Origin: Varibaculum prostatecancerukia
GTDB taxonomy: Bacteria; Actinomycetota; Actinomycetes; Actinomycetales; Actinomycetaceae
Direction of reading: 5' to 3'
Assembly (NCBI RefSeq): GCF_943169825.2
Contig: NZ_OW968402.1
Coordinates: forward strand, 2,046,001-2,110,000
DNA length: 64,000 nt
Shown: in pieces, positions 17,858 through 27,683 of the stretch
Numbering within the stretch: position 1 is the first letter of the stretch
Layout: each line of letters opens with the position of its first letter
The notes under the pieces: generated by a model
The model's input: the letters and a program-made list of their open reading frames with translations, nothing else
Database searches by the model: none
What the model was told of the DNA's origin: nothing
Made by a program: the position numbers and the translations under genes

Positions 17858-18847
17858 TTAGTTTTCTGCGGCCTTTTCCCGGCGCACTGCCGCCACTTCG
17901 AATAGGGCAATCCCGGTGGCAACTGCGGCGTTTAAAGATTCCACTTCGGAGGAAATCTCGATCCGGGTGAGCAGATCGCAGTTTTCCTTTACCAAGCGAG
18001 AAATCCCGTCACCTTCGGCTCCGGTAACTAGCGCTAAAGGACGATCTGCCAGATCGGATTCGCGCACTGAGGAGGTTCCGCCGCCATCTAGCCCCAGAAC
18101 GAAACAGCCTTGCTCTTTACACTGTCGAATCGCGTTTACCAGGTTAGATACTCGGGCAACTGGCAGGCGAGCGGCAGCTCCGGCGGAGGCTTTCCAGGCA
18201 GTCACATTCATCGAGGCGCTGCGCCGACCAGGAATCACTACCCCGCTAGCTCCAAAAGCCGCCGCGCTGCGCACAATCGCCCCCAGGTTATGAGGATCAG
18301 TTACCCCATCTAGCAGCACGATCAGTGGCTTAGTATGATTATTTTCGGCATTTTCAAATAACTCAGCGAGATCGGTGTACTCAAACTCGGGTACCTCGAG
18401 GGCAACGCCTTGGTGAACTGCGCCCTCGGTAGCTAAATCTAGATCGGAGCGGGGAACCTCCACGATGGGTGCTCCTTGGGTGCTAGCTTCACTTAGCAGC
18501 AGGGAAAGTTTCTTATTGGCTGCTAGATTTCCCGCCACAAATACCCTGGTAACCGGGATATCGGATTGCAGAGCCTCCAATACCGGGTTGCGTCCCGCAA
18601 TCAGTTGATGTCCCCGCCGCACCTGGATCAGGGAACGCTTGGCGCGCGCCTTGCGTTGGGCTGTTTGCGTTTCTTCTCGCCGCTCTTTTTGGATACGGGC
18701 GCGATAAGCTGCGTGATAGGGGCGATTCTCCGCTTTCGGGGTCGGTCCTTTCGCCCGCAAGCCGCGTTTTTTACCGCCGCTGCCCTTGGGGGCGCCCTTC
18801 TTATCGGTACGCTTCATTCTGCCGTGGTGATCTCCGCGAACTGCCAT
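17858..18847 (-). CDS. rlmB: 23S rRNA (guanosine-2'-O-)-methyltransferase, TrmH/SpoU family
   Basis: Methylates the ribose of a guanosine in 23S rRNA (G2251 in E. coli numbering). A basic, low-complexity N-terminal ~90 residues is followed by the substrate-binding domain (IAGRNPVLEAL) and the SPOUT knot: VLLDGVTDPHNLGAIVRSA (motif 1), ALVTGAEGDGISRL (motif 2) and IEISSEVESLNAAVATGIAL (motif 3). It lies nine bases downstream of cysS, a pairing conserved in actinobacteria. The start is ATG 18847. Confidence 0.92.
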   Translation of the reverse strand: MAVRGDHHGRMKRTDKKGAPKGSGGKKRGLRAKGPTPKAENRPYHAAYRARIQKERREETQTAQRKARAKRSLIQVRRGHQLIAGRNPVLEALQSDIPVTRVFVAGNLAANKKLSLLLSEASTQGAPIVEVPRSDLDLATEGAVHQGVALEVPEFEYTDLAELFENAENNHTKPLIVLLDGVTDPHNLGAIVRSAAAFGASGVVIPGRRSASMNVTAWKASAGAAARLPVARVSNLVNAIRQCKEQGCFVLGLDGGGTSSVRESDLADRPLALVTGAEGDGISRLVKENCDLLTRIEISSEVESLNAAVATGIALFEVAAVRREKAAEN

Positions 18848-18856
18848 CTGAATCCC

Positions 18857-20299
18857 CTACCCTAAATGCCAAGTGGAGCCGCTGGCTCCGTCCTCAATAA
18901 TTATTCCGGCAGCGCTTAAGCGGTCGCGTATCCCGTCCGCGCGCGCCCAATCCTTTTCTTTGCGTGCCTGCAGGCGTTGTTCCAACTGGTCAGCGACCAG
19001 CTTTTCCAAGGCAGCGGTGGCAGAATCGTTACCGCTGTCGGTTTCCCGCCATTGCTCCGAGAGAGGATCAAGCCCCAAAATCTCTAGCATGGCGCGAATC
19101 TGAATCGCGACCTGCGCACCCTCGTCAGATTTCCCGCCTTCAAAAGCGGTATTAGCTTGCTTGATTTTTTCGTGTATCACCGCTTGAGCGGCCGCGATAT
19201 TAAGATCGTCGTCCATAGCTTCGCAAAAAGCCTCCGGGAGGATGGCCTCTGCTAGCTCCTGGGCGCTGGCGGTAGCGACTTCGGGAGCCGCCTGGGCAAA
19301 GCGCGTCAGGGAAGAGGCAAACTTATTCCAGGTTTCGCCGGCCTGCTCCAGGGTTTCCGGGGAATATTCCACGGTGGAACGGTAGTGAGTAGTTCCCAAA
19401 GCCAGCCGTAATACCGCTGCCGGGGTAGTTTTCAAGATTTCGGAAACCACCAGGGAGTTGCCCAGCGATTTCGACATTTTTTCACCCTTAATGGTTACCC
19501 AGGCGTTATGCATCCAGTATTTAGCGAAGGGCCAACCGGCGCCGTGGGATTGCGCTTGCTCATTTTCATGATGGGGGAACCGCAGATCAATCCCGCCACC
19601 GTGAATATCGAAAGCTTCGCCCAGGTAGCGCCGCGACATCGCCGAGCACTCTAAATGCCAGCCGGGACGTCCTTTACCCCAGGGCGAATCCCACTTAGCG
19701 GTTTCCGGTTCGCTTTCTTTTGCGGCTTTCCAGAGGGCGAAGTCGCGTGGGTCGCGTTTGCCCGCCTCTATTTGGCTATCGATTTGGCTCTCGTCCTCGG
19801 TCGTGCGCATATCAGAAAGCCTTTGCCGGGTCAGCGAGCCGTAATCTTTGAGGGATTTAACATCGAAATAGACGTTACCGTTCCCGTCACTATAGGCGTG
19901 ACCAGCATCGATAAGGCGCTTAGTGAGGGCGATTTGTTCGGGAATCTGCCCGGTGGCGCGCGGTTCATAGGTCGGGGGCAGCACCCCCAGGGCGCGATAG
20001 GCAGCGGCAAACTCTTGCTCGAAGCGATAGGCCCATGCCCACCAATCCCAGCCGGCCTCCGCAGATTTATTTAAGATTTTGTCGTCAATATCGGTCACGT
20101 TACGCACATAGGTAACCTGATAGCGGCTCCGACGCAGCCAACGAATCAGCACATCAAAGGCGATTGCCGAACGCACGTGCCCAATATGGGGAGAGCCCTG
20201 GACGGTGGCTCCACAGAGGTAAATCCCTACGTGCCCGGCTTTCACCGGCTCAAAGTCTACGATGCGGTGACGGGCAGAATCATAAATGCGAAGGCTCAT
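18857..20299 (-). CDS. cysS: Cysteinyl-tRNA synthetase
   Basis: Charges tRNA-Cys. Class I motifs are present: LCGATVQGSPHIGHVRS (HIGH region with zinc-ligand Cys), LECSAMSRRYLG, the FPHHENEQAQS zinc site and GEKMSKSLGNS (KMSKS). The length is 480 aa. The actinobacterial mycothiol ligase MshC is a shorter paralogue (~410 aa); the length and the rlmB neighbour favour CysS. The start is ATG 20299. Confidence 0.94.
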   Translation of the reverse strand: MSLRIYDSARHRIVDFEPVKAGHVGIYLCGATVQGSPHIGHVRSAIAFDVLIRWLRRSRYQVTYVRNVTDIDDKILNKSAEAGWDWWAWAYRFEQEFAAAYRALGVLPPTYEPRATGQIPEQIALTKRLIDAGHAYSDGNGNVYFDVKSLKDYGSLTRQRLSDMRTTEDESQIDSQIEAGKRDPRDFALWKAAKESEPETAKWDSPWGKGRPGWHLECSAMSRRYLGEAFDIHGGGIDLRFPHHENEQAQSHGAGWPFAKYWMHNAWVTIKGEKMSKSLGNSLVVSEILKTTPAAVLRLALGTTHYRSTVEYSPETLEQAGETWNKFASSLTRFAQAAPEVATASAQELAEAILPEAFCEAMDDDLNIAAAQAVIHEKIKQANTAFEGGKSDEGAQVAIQIRAMLEILGLDPLSEQWRETDSGNDSATAALEKLVADQLEQRLQARKEKDWARADGIRDRLSAAGIIIEDGASGSTWHLG

Positions 20300-20512
20300 G
20301 TTCCCATGCTATCGGCAAGTGCCCTTTTGCCCGAAGTTTTCCCAGTGTTCTGCCGATGCGACCCTATATTAACGATAAGTAGATTGTTCCAGTAAAAGCG
20401 GCGAGGCTACCAACTCGAGCGCAAGACGGATAAACTCAGATAGTAAGCGTGCAAACGCTGGAAGGAAAATCGCCACCAGCCTTGCCAAAATCCTTATTCG
20501 AGAGGAATATTC

Positions 20513-21799
20513 ATGCCCGCACTGATTGTTGTCGGAGCCCAATGGGGAGACGAAGGAAAGGGTAAACTCACTGACCTGGTTGGTCAGAGCGTTGATTGGG
20601 TGGTGAAGTTTAACGGCGGCAATAATGCTGGTCACACCATTGTAGTTGGGGATCAAAAGTTTGGTTTACACCTGATTCCTGCCGGCATCCTCTCCCCCAC
20701 GGTCACTCCGGTAATCGGTAATGGAGTGGTAGTTGACCTGGAAGTAATGTTCGACGAAATCAAGATGCTGGAAGAGGCCGGGGTCGACTGTTCGCGACTA
20801 AAGGTTTCGCTTAACGCCCATATCATTCCCCCCTATAACAAAGTGATGGATGGGCTGGCCGAACGGTCTTTGGGTGACCGCAAGATTGGTACCACCGGCC
20901 GGGGAATCGGACCGACCTATGCGGATAAGATGAACCGGATTGGGCTGCGGATTCAGGACTTATTTGATGAATCAATCTTGCGGCAGAAAGTTCGCTCAGC
21001 GCTAAGCGGCAAGAACTTTGTGATTGAAAAACAGTTTGCCGAAGAACCTATCGACCCAGAAACTATTTCTGATCAGCTACTTTCCTATGTTGAAAGAGTG
21101 CGCCCCATGGTTTTTGATTGCGCTAAAGAGCTGAACCTGGCTCTAGACCGCGGAGAAACCGTGCTTTTGGAGGGAGGGCAGGCCACTATGCTCGACATTG
21201 ACCACGGCACCTACCCCTTCGTGACCTCCTCGTCTTGTACCGCGGGTGGTGCCTGCTCGGGGTCAGGAATCGGGCCAACTCGTATCAACCGGGTCATCGG
21301 GATTGCCAAGGCCTACACCACTCGCGTAGGCGAAGGGCCTTTCCCCACGGAACTTTTTGGAAAAGAAGGTGAGGAACTGCGTAAATCCGGCGGAGAGTTC
21401 GGGGTAACTACCGGACGTGCGCGGCGCACCGGATGGTTCGATTCGGTAGTTTCGCGCTATGCCGCTCGGGTCAATGGGCTTACCGACTTGGTGATTACCA
21501 AGCTGGACGTGCTCTCTAATTATGACGAGATTCCGGTTTGTGTGGCCTATGACGTTGATGGTCAGCGTTTCGACGATTTACCCGCTGACCAGACTTCTTT
21601 CCACCATGCCCAGCCGATTTACGAGATGCTGCCGGGCTGGCACGAAGATATCAGCACCTGTAAGACCTTCTCAGATTTGCCGGTCAAGGCGCAGGAATAC
21701 ATCCATCGCCTAGAGGAGCTTTCGGGATGCCGCATTAGCGTAGTCGGGGTGGGTCCTGACCGCGAAGAAACTATCGTGTGTCATCAGTTGCTTGATTAA
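20513..21799 (+). CDS. purA: Adenylosuccinate synthetase
   Basis: GTP-dependent first step from IMP to AMP. The protein has [19 protein letters not shown] (P-loop and catalytic Asp), NAGHTIV (catalytic His), [36 protein letters not shown] and [10 protein letters not shown]. The length of 428 aa is standard. The start is ATG 20513 with GAGAGGAA just upstream. It is transcribed alone, divergently from cysS, across a ~210-base promoter region. Confidence 0.96.
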   Translation: MPALIVVGAQWGDEGKGKLTDLVGQSVDWVVKFNGGNNAGHTIVVGDQKFGLHLIPAGILSPTVTPVIGNGVVVDLEVMFDEIKMLEEAGVDCSRLKVSLNAHIIPPYNKVMDGLAERSLGDRKIGTTGRGIGPTYADKMNRIGLRIQDLFDESILRQKVRSALSGKNFVIEKQFAEEPIDPETISDQLLSYVERVRPMVFDCAKELNLALDRGETVLLEGGQATMLDIDHGTYPFVTSSSCTAGGACSGSGIGPTRINRVIGIAKAYTTRVGEGPFPTELFGKEGEELRKSGGEFGVTTGRARRTGWFDSVVSRYAARVNGLTDLVITKLDVLSNYDEIPVCVAYDVDGQRFDDLPADQTSFHHAQPIYEMLPGWHEDISTCKTFSDLPVKAQEYIHRLEELSGCRISVVGVGPDREETIVCHQLLD

Positions 21800-21930
21800 T
21801 CTTTTCGTTCGCATCAAATTGGTCATCTGACACCGCTATTTTTAGGTAGCGCGGCGCGGTTTGCGCAGAAAGCCACTCTAATAATCTATCGTGGCTGTTG
21901 TATAGACTACGCGATTTCGTTGGAGGTCAG

Positions 21931-23124
21931 ATGAGTAAGAACGAGCCGGATAACGACTTTGGTACCCGCACTTGGTTCGTGGGGGAAGAGGAAGAGAGTG
22001 ATAATACTCCCGAAGATACCTTAATCCCCGGGCAGCACGCGGATTCTGCTACCTCTGGCAACGACTCTTTGATCGCTGGCGATGGGCTGAGCGCGGCTCC
22101 CCCTTCTCTCAGTGAAGATGAATTATCGGCTGGACAGCTAGATCATTCCGATAGCATAATTGCCGGTGCTGACGAGAAACCCGCTGATCCAGTAGCCGAA
22201 AACGCAGATGAGGCGGGTCTGGAGCCTGCCGAAAAGCCGATTGCGCAGGAACTAGCGACTACCGGGGATAGCGAGGACAAGAAAGATTCTCCCCAGCAGC
22301 TAGAACGTAAATCATTAAGTGAACGGGCTGTTGAGCTTGACGAGGAAACCTCTGATAATCCCCAACCGGAACTAGTCACTGCTAGCGAGGTTGAAAGTAC
22401 CGCTGACCGGCGCTATTCCTTAATTAACAGCTCAGACGATATCCCGGAGCCTATCGAGGAAGAGGCTCCTCATTGGGATTCTGTAGAAGAGACTGAACCC
22501 GAAGAAGTGCTGACCACCGCGGATCGGGAAAAGAGTTTCGAGGAAACAATTTTCGAGGGCGCGACTGTCAAACCCACGGTTCCTTCGCGGGCAGCAGCCC
22601 ATATTTGGTCACTTTTACTCTTCGTGGTGCTGGTACCGCTCAGTTGGTATCTAATTTTTGATGTAGCTACCCGTTTAAGTAACCGCAGCCAAGATATGTT
22701 CCTGCCCGCTTCGGCTTTGAATGTCGGCCAATGGGTAGAGCTGGTAGCAGCGGTAGTCGTAGTGTTCCTACTGATTGTGGTGGCCCGGTTCTCTTCTTTG
22801 GGCGCTTTCATTACTGGTCTGCTGCTTACCGTGGGGGGCGGATTCTTCATGGTGAATCCAGCAGGCACCGCCCATGCCCTAAAACCGCTGCTCACCGCTT
22901 TGGATAACGCGGGACAGCAAGGACACTTCTACCAGGCACTTCCCTCTAATATCGCCCACCACCTAGCTTGGTCGGGTGGATCCGGGATGCTGCTATTTGC
23001 GGGACTTGCCCTGTTAGGGATGGCGCTACTTTCCCATAGCGCCCGGCGTGCCGGTCGCAAGGACTACTTGGTTGAACGAAAAGTTAAAGCCGCCGAGGAT
23101 AGCGATAAAGCTAAAGAAGACTAA
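21931..23124 (+). CDS. Membrane protein with long acidic N-terminal region
   Basis: Not recognised. The first ~220 residues are very acidic (Glu/Asp/Ser-rich) and look disordered. The last ~170 hold four hydrophobic helices (LLLFVVLVPLSWYLIF, VVVFLLIVVARF, FITGLLLTVGGGFFMV, MLLFAGLALLGMALL) and a short basic tail. This is the plan of many actinobacterial cell-envelope proteins, but no domain is assignable. ATG 21931 follows GGAGGT; a TTG at 21898 is unlikely. Confidence 0.65.
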   Translation: MSKNEPDNDFGTRTWFVGEEEESDNTPEDTLIPGQHADSATSGNDSLIAGDGLSAAPPSLSEDELSAGQLDHSDSIIAGADEKPADPVAENADEAGLEPAEKPIAQELATTGDSEDKKDSPQQLERKSLSERAVELDEETSDNPQPELVTASEVESTADRRYSLINSSDDIPEPIEEEAPHWDSVEETEPEEVLTTADREKSFEETIFEGATVKPTVPSRAAAHIWSLLLFVVLVPLSWYLIFDVATRLSNRSQDMFLPASALNVGQWVELVAAVVVVFLLIVVARFSSLGAFITGLLLTVGGGFFMVNPAGTAHALKPLLTALDNAGQQGHFYQALPSNIAHHLAWSGGSGMLLFAGLALLGMALLSHSARRAGRKDYLVERKVKAAEDSDKAKED

Positions 23125-23248
23125 CTAGCAGCCAGCCCGCCTGGGACTTGTGGTTCCACCTCAGAACAAACGGTTGCTCTAAACGGAGGTTATAGTTAGG
23201 TGCTCTTTAGGGGTAGGGCGCCACTAAACTGAATGTTTTGGCAAATGC

Positions 23249-23282
23249 TTGGGGGCGGCAACCATATGGTTGCCGCCCCCAA
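23249..23282. terminator. Bidirectional terminator, 34-bp perfect palindrome
   Basis: A GC-rich arm TTGGGGGCGGCAACCAT is followed at once by its exact reverse complement. Flanks AATGTTTTGG and CCAAAACATT extend the symmetry imperfectly. It lies between the converging membrane-protein and Crp-type genes and can end transcripts from both sides. Confidence 0.8.
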
Positions 23283-23324
23283 AACATTTATTTAGCGTCA
23301 GATTTTAGATATTTTTCCCAGCTG

Positions 23325-24011
23325 CTAGCGAGCACGCCGCGCCAAGCGGTCAACGTCAATCAAGGTGACTGCGCGTCCTTCTAGGCGAATCCATCCGCGG
23401 GATACGAACTCAGCCAAGGACTTGTTCACGGTTTCCCGCGATGCCCCCACCAGCTGAGCTAGTTCTTCCTGGGTGAGGTCGTGAGGTACGTGAATCCCGT
23501 CCTCGGTGCGAATCCCGAAACGATCGGCCAGATCCAGCAGTGCTTTAGCTACCCTGCCAGGCACATCCGAGAACACCAGATCCGCGAGCGTGCCATTAGT
23601 GCGCCGCAAGCGTTTCGCCAAGGCTTTCAACATGTGCTTCGCCAATGAAGGGTTATCTTCCAGGAACACCATCAGATCCGAATGGTTTAAGAAAACCAAG
23701 CGGGCAGGGGAAACCGCAGTAGCGGTGGTGGAGCGCTGACCGGGATCAAAAAGGGTGAGCTCGCCCAGAATCTCTCCGGGCCCCAGTACTGCCAGCAGGT
23801 TCTCACGACCATCAAGGGACTGATGGGAAAGTTTTATCTTCCCTTCGGCCACAATATACAAGCGGTCGCCATCATCGCCCTCTTCAAAAAGATTTTCCCC
23901 ACGTCGCAACGTGGTCTGCCCCATCATTGAGAACAGACGCTTCTGCGCTTCCTGATCAAGCCCCTCAAATAGGGGAATTCTAGCTATAAAGGACGAATCC
24001 AAACCAATCAC
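23325..24011 (-). CDS. Crp/Fnr-family transcriptional regulator (GlxR-like)
   Basis: Global-type regulator of 228 aa. The N-terminal cyclic-nucleotide fold has GDRLYIVAEGKIKL, the phosphate-binding loop GEILGELTLFDPGQRSTTATA, and a central dimer helix. The C-terminal HTH reads LTQEELAQLVGASRETVNKSL, close to the actinobacterial GlxR/Crp group, which usually binds cAMP. The start is ATG 24011. A possible own operator lies 64 bases upstream. Confidence 0.9.
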   Translation of the reverse strand: MIGLDSSFIARIPLFEGLDQEAQKRLFSMMGQTTLRRGENLFEEGDDGDRLYIVAEGKIKLSHQSLDGRENLLAVLGPGEILGELTLFDPGQRSTTATAVSPARLVFLNHSDLMVFLEDNPSLAKHMLKALAKRLRRTNGTLADLVFSDVPGRVAKALLDLADRFGIRTEDGIHVPHDLTQEELAQLVGASRETVNKSLAEFVSRGWIRLEGRAVTLIDVDRLARRAR

Positions 24012-24074
24012 TCCTTACACAAAATTTTTTATACCGATAAAAAAGTACATACCGATATAACAGTACCCGCTTGT

Positions 24075-24090
24075 TGTGACTTATGCCACC
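24075..24090. promoter_or_regulatory. Possible Crp/GlxR operator
   Basis: TGTGACTTATGCCACC resembles the TGTGA-N6-TCACA class of sites and lies upstream of the crp-like gene and downstream of hemQ. The right half is imperfect. Position suggests autoregulation. Confidence 0.4.
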
Positions 24091-24215
24091 CGGCAGATGG
24101 TGTGCCGCGAAAAATTTCCACTTTTCTTTAGAATGCCCGCCGCAGCTGAGACTTAAATCCCCCCGCAGAGGTTAAACAAGTGGAAAAGCAGTTCCTAGTG
24201 GTTTCTAGAAACAGT

Positions 24216-24956
24216 TTACTGGGCGGTAGTTTGGCGCTGCACCCATTCGGATAGTTCCATCCGCTTGCCAGTATAGAACGGGGTGTCTTGGCGTACATGC
24301 AGGCGGGCTTCACAATCACGCTGCTGACGTAGCACGCCCATCACCCGGTTAATATCGTCGGACTCTAGGGTTACGGACCATTCGTAATCGTTGAGGGCGA
24401 AAGTCGCCAGGGTAGAAACCGCTACATCTAGGTAACCAGCACCGTTGCGGCCATGTTCGGCGAGCATGGCGCTGCGCTTAGCCTTCGGCAGGTAATACCA
24501 CTCGAGGGAACGCACGAAGGGGTAAACCGCGGCATAGGCACGCGGCGCCCAACCCCCGAAACAGGCCGGCAGGTGCGGCTTATTAAACTCGGCAGTCATA
24601 TGAGCGCTCATAATGGACCATACCGGCACTAGGTGGGCGCCTAGGCGGGAGTTCAACACCGCGTGATAGGCATCTTGCAGCTTGTCATTGGATTCATCCA
24701 GGAACCAGAACATCAGGTCGGCGTCGGCGCGGTATCCGGCAACGTCATACCAGCCGCGTACGGTCACTCCCAGCTCAGCGATTTTTTCCTCGAGTTCTCG
24801 CACCATGGCTGCCCGTTCGGCCTCCTCGGCAGGCAGCGGCAAGGCCAGCTCGAAAACTGCGTGCAAAGAGAAGTTATTGCACGCATTTACTTCGTCAGGA
24901 TCCACCTTGTGATCACGAGGATCGGGGGACACATCATTGGGCATCGGATGAGCCAT
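24216..24956 (-). CDS. hemQ: Coproheme decarboxylase (HemQ)
   Basis: Last step of the coproporphyrin-dependent heme route: peroxide-driven decarboxylation of two propionates of coproheme. The 246-aa chlorite-dismutase-like fold contains the actinobacterial EWYYLPKAKRSAMLAEHGRNG region, GYRADADLMFW, and TFALNDYEWSVTLE near the C-terminus. Together with cpfC and hemA it forms a minus-strand operon. The start is ATG 24956 behind AAAGGAGAAAA; it lies 19 bases after cpfC. Confidence 0.92.
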   Translation of the reverse strand: MAHPMPNDVSPDPRDHKVDPDEVNACNNFSLHAVFELALPLPAEEAERAAMVRELEEKIAELGVTVRGWYDVAGYRADADLMFWFLDESNDKLQDAYHAVLNSRLGAHLVPVWSIMSAHMTAEFNKPHLPACFGGWAPRAYAAVYPFVRSLEWYYLPKAKRSAMLAEHGRNGAGYLDVAVSTLATFALNDYEWSVTLESDDINRVMGVLRQQRDCEARLHVRQDTPFYTGKRMELSEWVQRQTTAQ

Positions 24957-24975
24957 AATTTTCTCCTTTGGCTTT

Positions 24976-26091
24976 CTAATTTTGCTTTATTTCAAACTCT
25001 ACTGGCAGGTCAGCACCGTGCTTGCTGACCCGGGAATCTTCTGGGGGTGCCCACGCTGGCCACCGGGGTTCCAGGGCATCCTGGGCGTAGACGACCTCAC
25101 CACCTGCTTTTTCCTGGGCGCGCTCGTTCACCAAGTCTGCAAGCGCCTCAATAAAGTCGGAATCTGTACCCACCGTGGGCACTCGCAAATAGTTAAGCCC
25201 CAGCTGTTCTGCAGTTGCTTTCGCTTCCGTATCCAGGTCATAGACTACTTCCATATGGTCGCAGATAAACCCGATAGGTACACAAGCTACATCGGTTACC
25301 CCCTCAGCTTTCAGCTGCGCCAGCCGATCATTAATATCCGGCTCTAACCAGGGCATTTGCGGCGGTCCGGAGCGGGAACAAAAGGACAAATCCCATGACA
25401 ACTCTCGCCCTAGTTCCTGGCTTGCCCGCGCCGCCACCTCGGCACATACCTGCTGGTGTTGACGGTGATAATCGGGGCGGGAGTGATCGGCAGGGCCGGA
25501 GCATTCCTGCATGGCGCGAGGAATCGAGTGGGTCACGAATGCGATATAGGGGAGGCGTCCACTGCTTTCCTCCATAGTTCGTACCGCTTCTACCAGGCGT
25601 TTCGTATAGGATCTGACGAAGCCCTCGGTAGTGTAGTAGGCGCGCACTTTATCCAGCTCCAGGGTTAACCCCTGCTCTTTAAGCTGAGCACGCGCCGCCG
25701 CTAAGTCTTCCCGGTACTGCCGGCATCCGGAGTAACACACGTAAGCGGAGGTAAAGACGCACAGGACCCGGGTAAGTCCCCGCATCGCCAGGTCACAAAG
25801 GGTGTCGTGAATAAAAGGATGCCAATTGCGATTACCGATTACTACTTCGATTTCATCGCCGCGGTGGCTGAGTTCCAATTCTAGGGCGCGGCGAATTTCT
25901 AGGTTACGAGCATTTATGGGGCTGATTCCGTGGAAACGTCCATAGTGGGTGGAAACCTGTTTTAGCCTCTCATCGGGAACTCCCCGCCCAGAAGTAGCGT
26001 TGCGCATAAAGGGCAACACGTCTTCCATTTGCCGCGGCCCGCCATAGCTGACCAACATCACCGCATCATATTGGGCGGAAATCTTGTTCAC
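24976..26091 (-). CDS. cpfC: Coproporphyrin III ferrochelatase
   Basis: Inserts Fe(II) into coproporphyrin III. The protein has SYGGPRQMEDVLPFM, HYGRFHGISPINARN (metal-site His region), VTHSIPRAM and CVPIGFICDHMEVVYDLDTEA (catalytic Glu). HemQ in the same operon indicates the coproporphyrin rather than the protoporphyrin substrate. Its ATG overlaps the hemA stop by four bases. At 371 aa it is normal for actinobacteria; the C-terminal ~40 residues are variable. Confidence 0.92.
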   Translation of the reverse strand: MNKISAQYDAVMLVSYGGPRQMEDVLPFMRNATSGRGVPDERLKQVSTHYGRFHGISPINARNLEIRRALELELSHRGDEIEVVIGNRNWHPFIHDTLCDLAMRGLTRVLCVFTSAYVCYSGCRQYREDLAAARAQLKEQGLTLELDKVRAYYTTEGFVRSYTKRLVEAVRTMEESSGRLPYIAFVTHSIPRAMQECSGPADHSRPDYHRQHQQVCAEVAARASQELGRELSWDLSFCSRSGPPQMPWLEPDINDRLAQLKAEGVTDVACVPIGFICDHMEVVYDLDTEAKATAEQLGLNYLRVPTVGTDSDFIEALADLVNERAQEKAGGEVVYAQDALEPRWPAWAPPEDSRVSKHGADLPVEFEIKQN

Positions 26092-27407
26092 CGTGCCTCC
26101 TTTTCGCCGGCAGAGTCCTGTTTTAAATCAGCAACTTTCAACCCGGTTACCGGACAGGTGGGCTCTACATCTCCCATTCCCGTCAAAGTATCCAGATCTA
26201 ATCCCCAAACTTGCTGGAGGGCGCTGACATATTCACGCCCCATCCCCTCGCGTCCGGCGCGGTGCGCATTGATAGTGGGAATATGGGCGAGACGCGCTGC
26301 TAGGTGTCGCAGCGCGTATTCAACGTCTTCGCGAGGGATGGTGTCCCCCTTCGGTAGACGCGCAACTTCATCGGCCAGCACCTGGCGGAAGCTATCGCGC
26401 AGCGCTACCACTACCGAGTCCATCTTCCGGTCTGCGAGCAGCGCTTCGGCTTCCTCTACCCCCTCGGCCACGATTTCTTCTGCCCGTTTTACCTGGGCTT
26501 TCCCCGCCTCGGGTACCCGGGCACTGATTTCTTCTAAGTTAATTACTCGTACTCGCTCTAAGTCGGCTACCCCGTCCTCAATATCGGTTTGTAAGGCCAA
26601 ATCGAGAATCGTTTTTTCGCCGCTTGACAGCGCTAAAGCCCGCTGTACTTCCTCTTTAGTGAGCACCGGCGAGCCCATGCCGCGGCAGGTAACGATTAAA
26701 GTAGCTGCTTCCAAAGCCGCTATTAGCTGGTCTTTGGCTACCGGCTGCAAATCGTGTCCAAAAGCGAAACGTTCTGCCCGCCCGGAAGTGGAATATACCG
26801 AGATATCTTGCACCCCTTTGGCGCGTAGCGCTGCCACTGCCGCTCCCGCATAAGAGCCGGTGCCGATCAATAGCGTGGGAGTTTCTGCCAGAGGATTTAT
26901 CCGTTCACTTACGATTTCGAGGCCGCAAGCCACTACCGAGCGCCCCTGGGAGGCGATTCCGGTCAGCTGCGCGACCCGGCGGGAAGTAGTCAACGCTCCT
27001 TGGCAGGCGCGGGTAATAGTGGCGGAGGAGATTCGCTGCTGGGTGGCGACCCGCAGAGCGCGGCGCAGCTGTCCGGAGATTTCTCGTTCCCCTATCACCA
27101 TGGAATCCAGCCCGCAGGCTACCTGGAAAAGATGATCCAGCACTTCGCGGTCGCGGCGGATTTCGCAATCCGTGCCTAACCGGGATTGAATATAGCGATC
27201 TATCCCTACCTGTTGCTCTCCGGAGAGCGCAGGTGCGGTTTCAATGATGATTTCTACCCGGTTACAAGTCGAAAGAGGCATCACTCCCCGCACTTCGGGC
27301 AAGCGTTGCAAAAGATCCTGCGGGAGCCCCTCGGTGGTACTGGAAGCTGCCGCCACGGCGCTCAGCCCGTGCCGCAGATGATGTACCGAATAGGAAGAAA
27401 GACCCAC
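26088..27407 (-). CDS. hemA: Glutamyl-tRNA reductase
   Basis: NADPH-dependent reduction of Glu-tRNA to glutamate-1-semialdehyde, the first committed step of C5 heme synthesis. It has the catalytic cysteine in MPLSTCNRVE, GLDSMVIGEREISGQLR, the Rossmann motif LLIGTGSYAGAA and the C-terminal dimer helix. The Rossmann motif ends in GSYAG rather than the common GAGEM. The start is GTG 27407 (cytosolic, no signal). First gene of the hemA-cpfC-hemQ operon. Confidence 0.93.
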   Translation of the reverse strand: MGLSSYSVHHLRHGLSAVAAASSTTEGLPQDLLQRLPEVRGVMPLSTCNRVEIIIETAPALSGEQQVGIDRYIQSRLGTDCEIRRDREVLDHLFQVACGLDSMVIGEREISGQLRRALRVATQQRISSATITRACQGALTTSRRVAQLTGIASQGRSVVACGLEIVSERINPLAETPTLLIGTGSYAGAAVAALRAKGVQDISVYSTSGRAERFAFGHDLQPVAKDQLIAALEAATLIVTCRGMGSPVLTKEEVQRALALSSGEKTILDLALQTDIEDGVADLERVRVINLEEISARVPEAGKAQVKRAEEIVAEGVEEAEALLADRKMDSVVVALRDSFRQVLADEVARLPKGDTIPREDVEYALRHLAARLAHIPTINAHRAGREGMGREYVSALQQVWGLDLDTLTGMGDVEPTCPVTGLKVADLKQDSAGEKEAR

Positions 27408-27683
27408 GGGCTCATTAGACCATTTTTTTATTTTTCAAAAAGGACCCGGCGATTTTTGCTGCGTTAACTTTTCTATGTTTTCTTTTTGCGCAGCTCTAAC
27501 CGTTATCTAAGAAATATAATCTGCCAGAGCGTCACCAAAAGTTACGATATTTAGCAACAGACAGATGCGGAAAATGTGTCAGAAAAATATTCTTACCGGT
27601 TTCACGCTCAGGGAGAATAGCCTGCCTTCCACTCTTCGTCGCACTTGCTTGCGCTGGCTGAAAATGCCAGCGATGATGGAAAT
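27408..27683. promoter_or_regulatory. Divergent promoter region between hemA and hemE
   Basis: About 276 bases separating two head-to-head heme operons, noticeably A+T-richer than the flanking genes. I see no DtxR-type palindrome and no other clear operator. The 5' ends are not resolvable by eye. Confidence 0.5.

Noticed and set aside
26029-26853. 274-codon plus-strand frame opposite hemA
   Set aside because: Antisense shadow; Arg/Ser-rich and motif-free while hemA is clear on the other strand.
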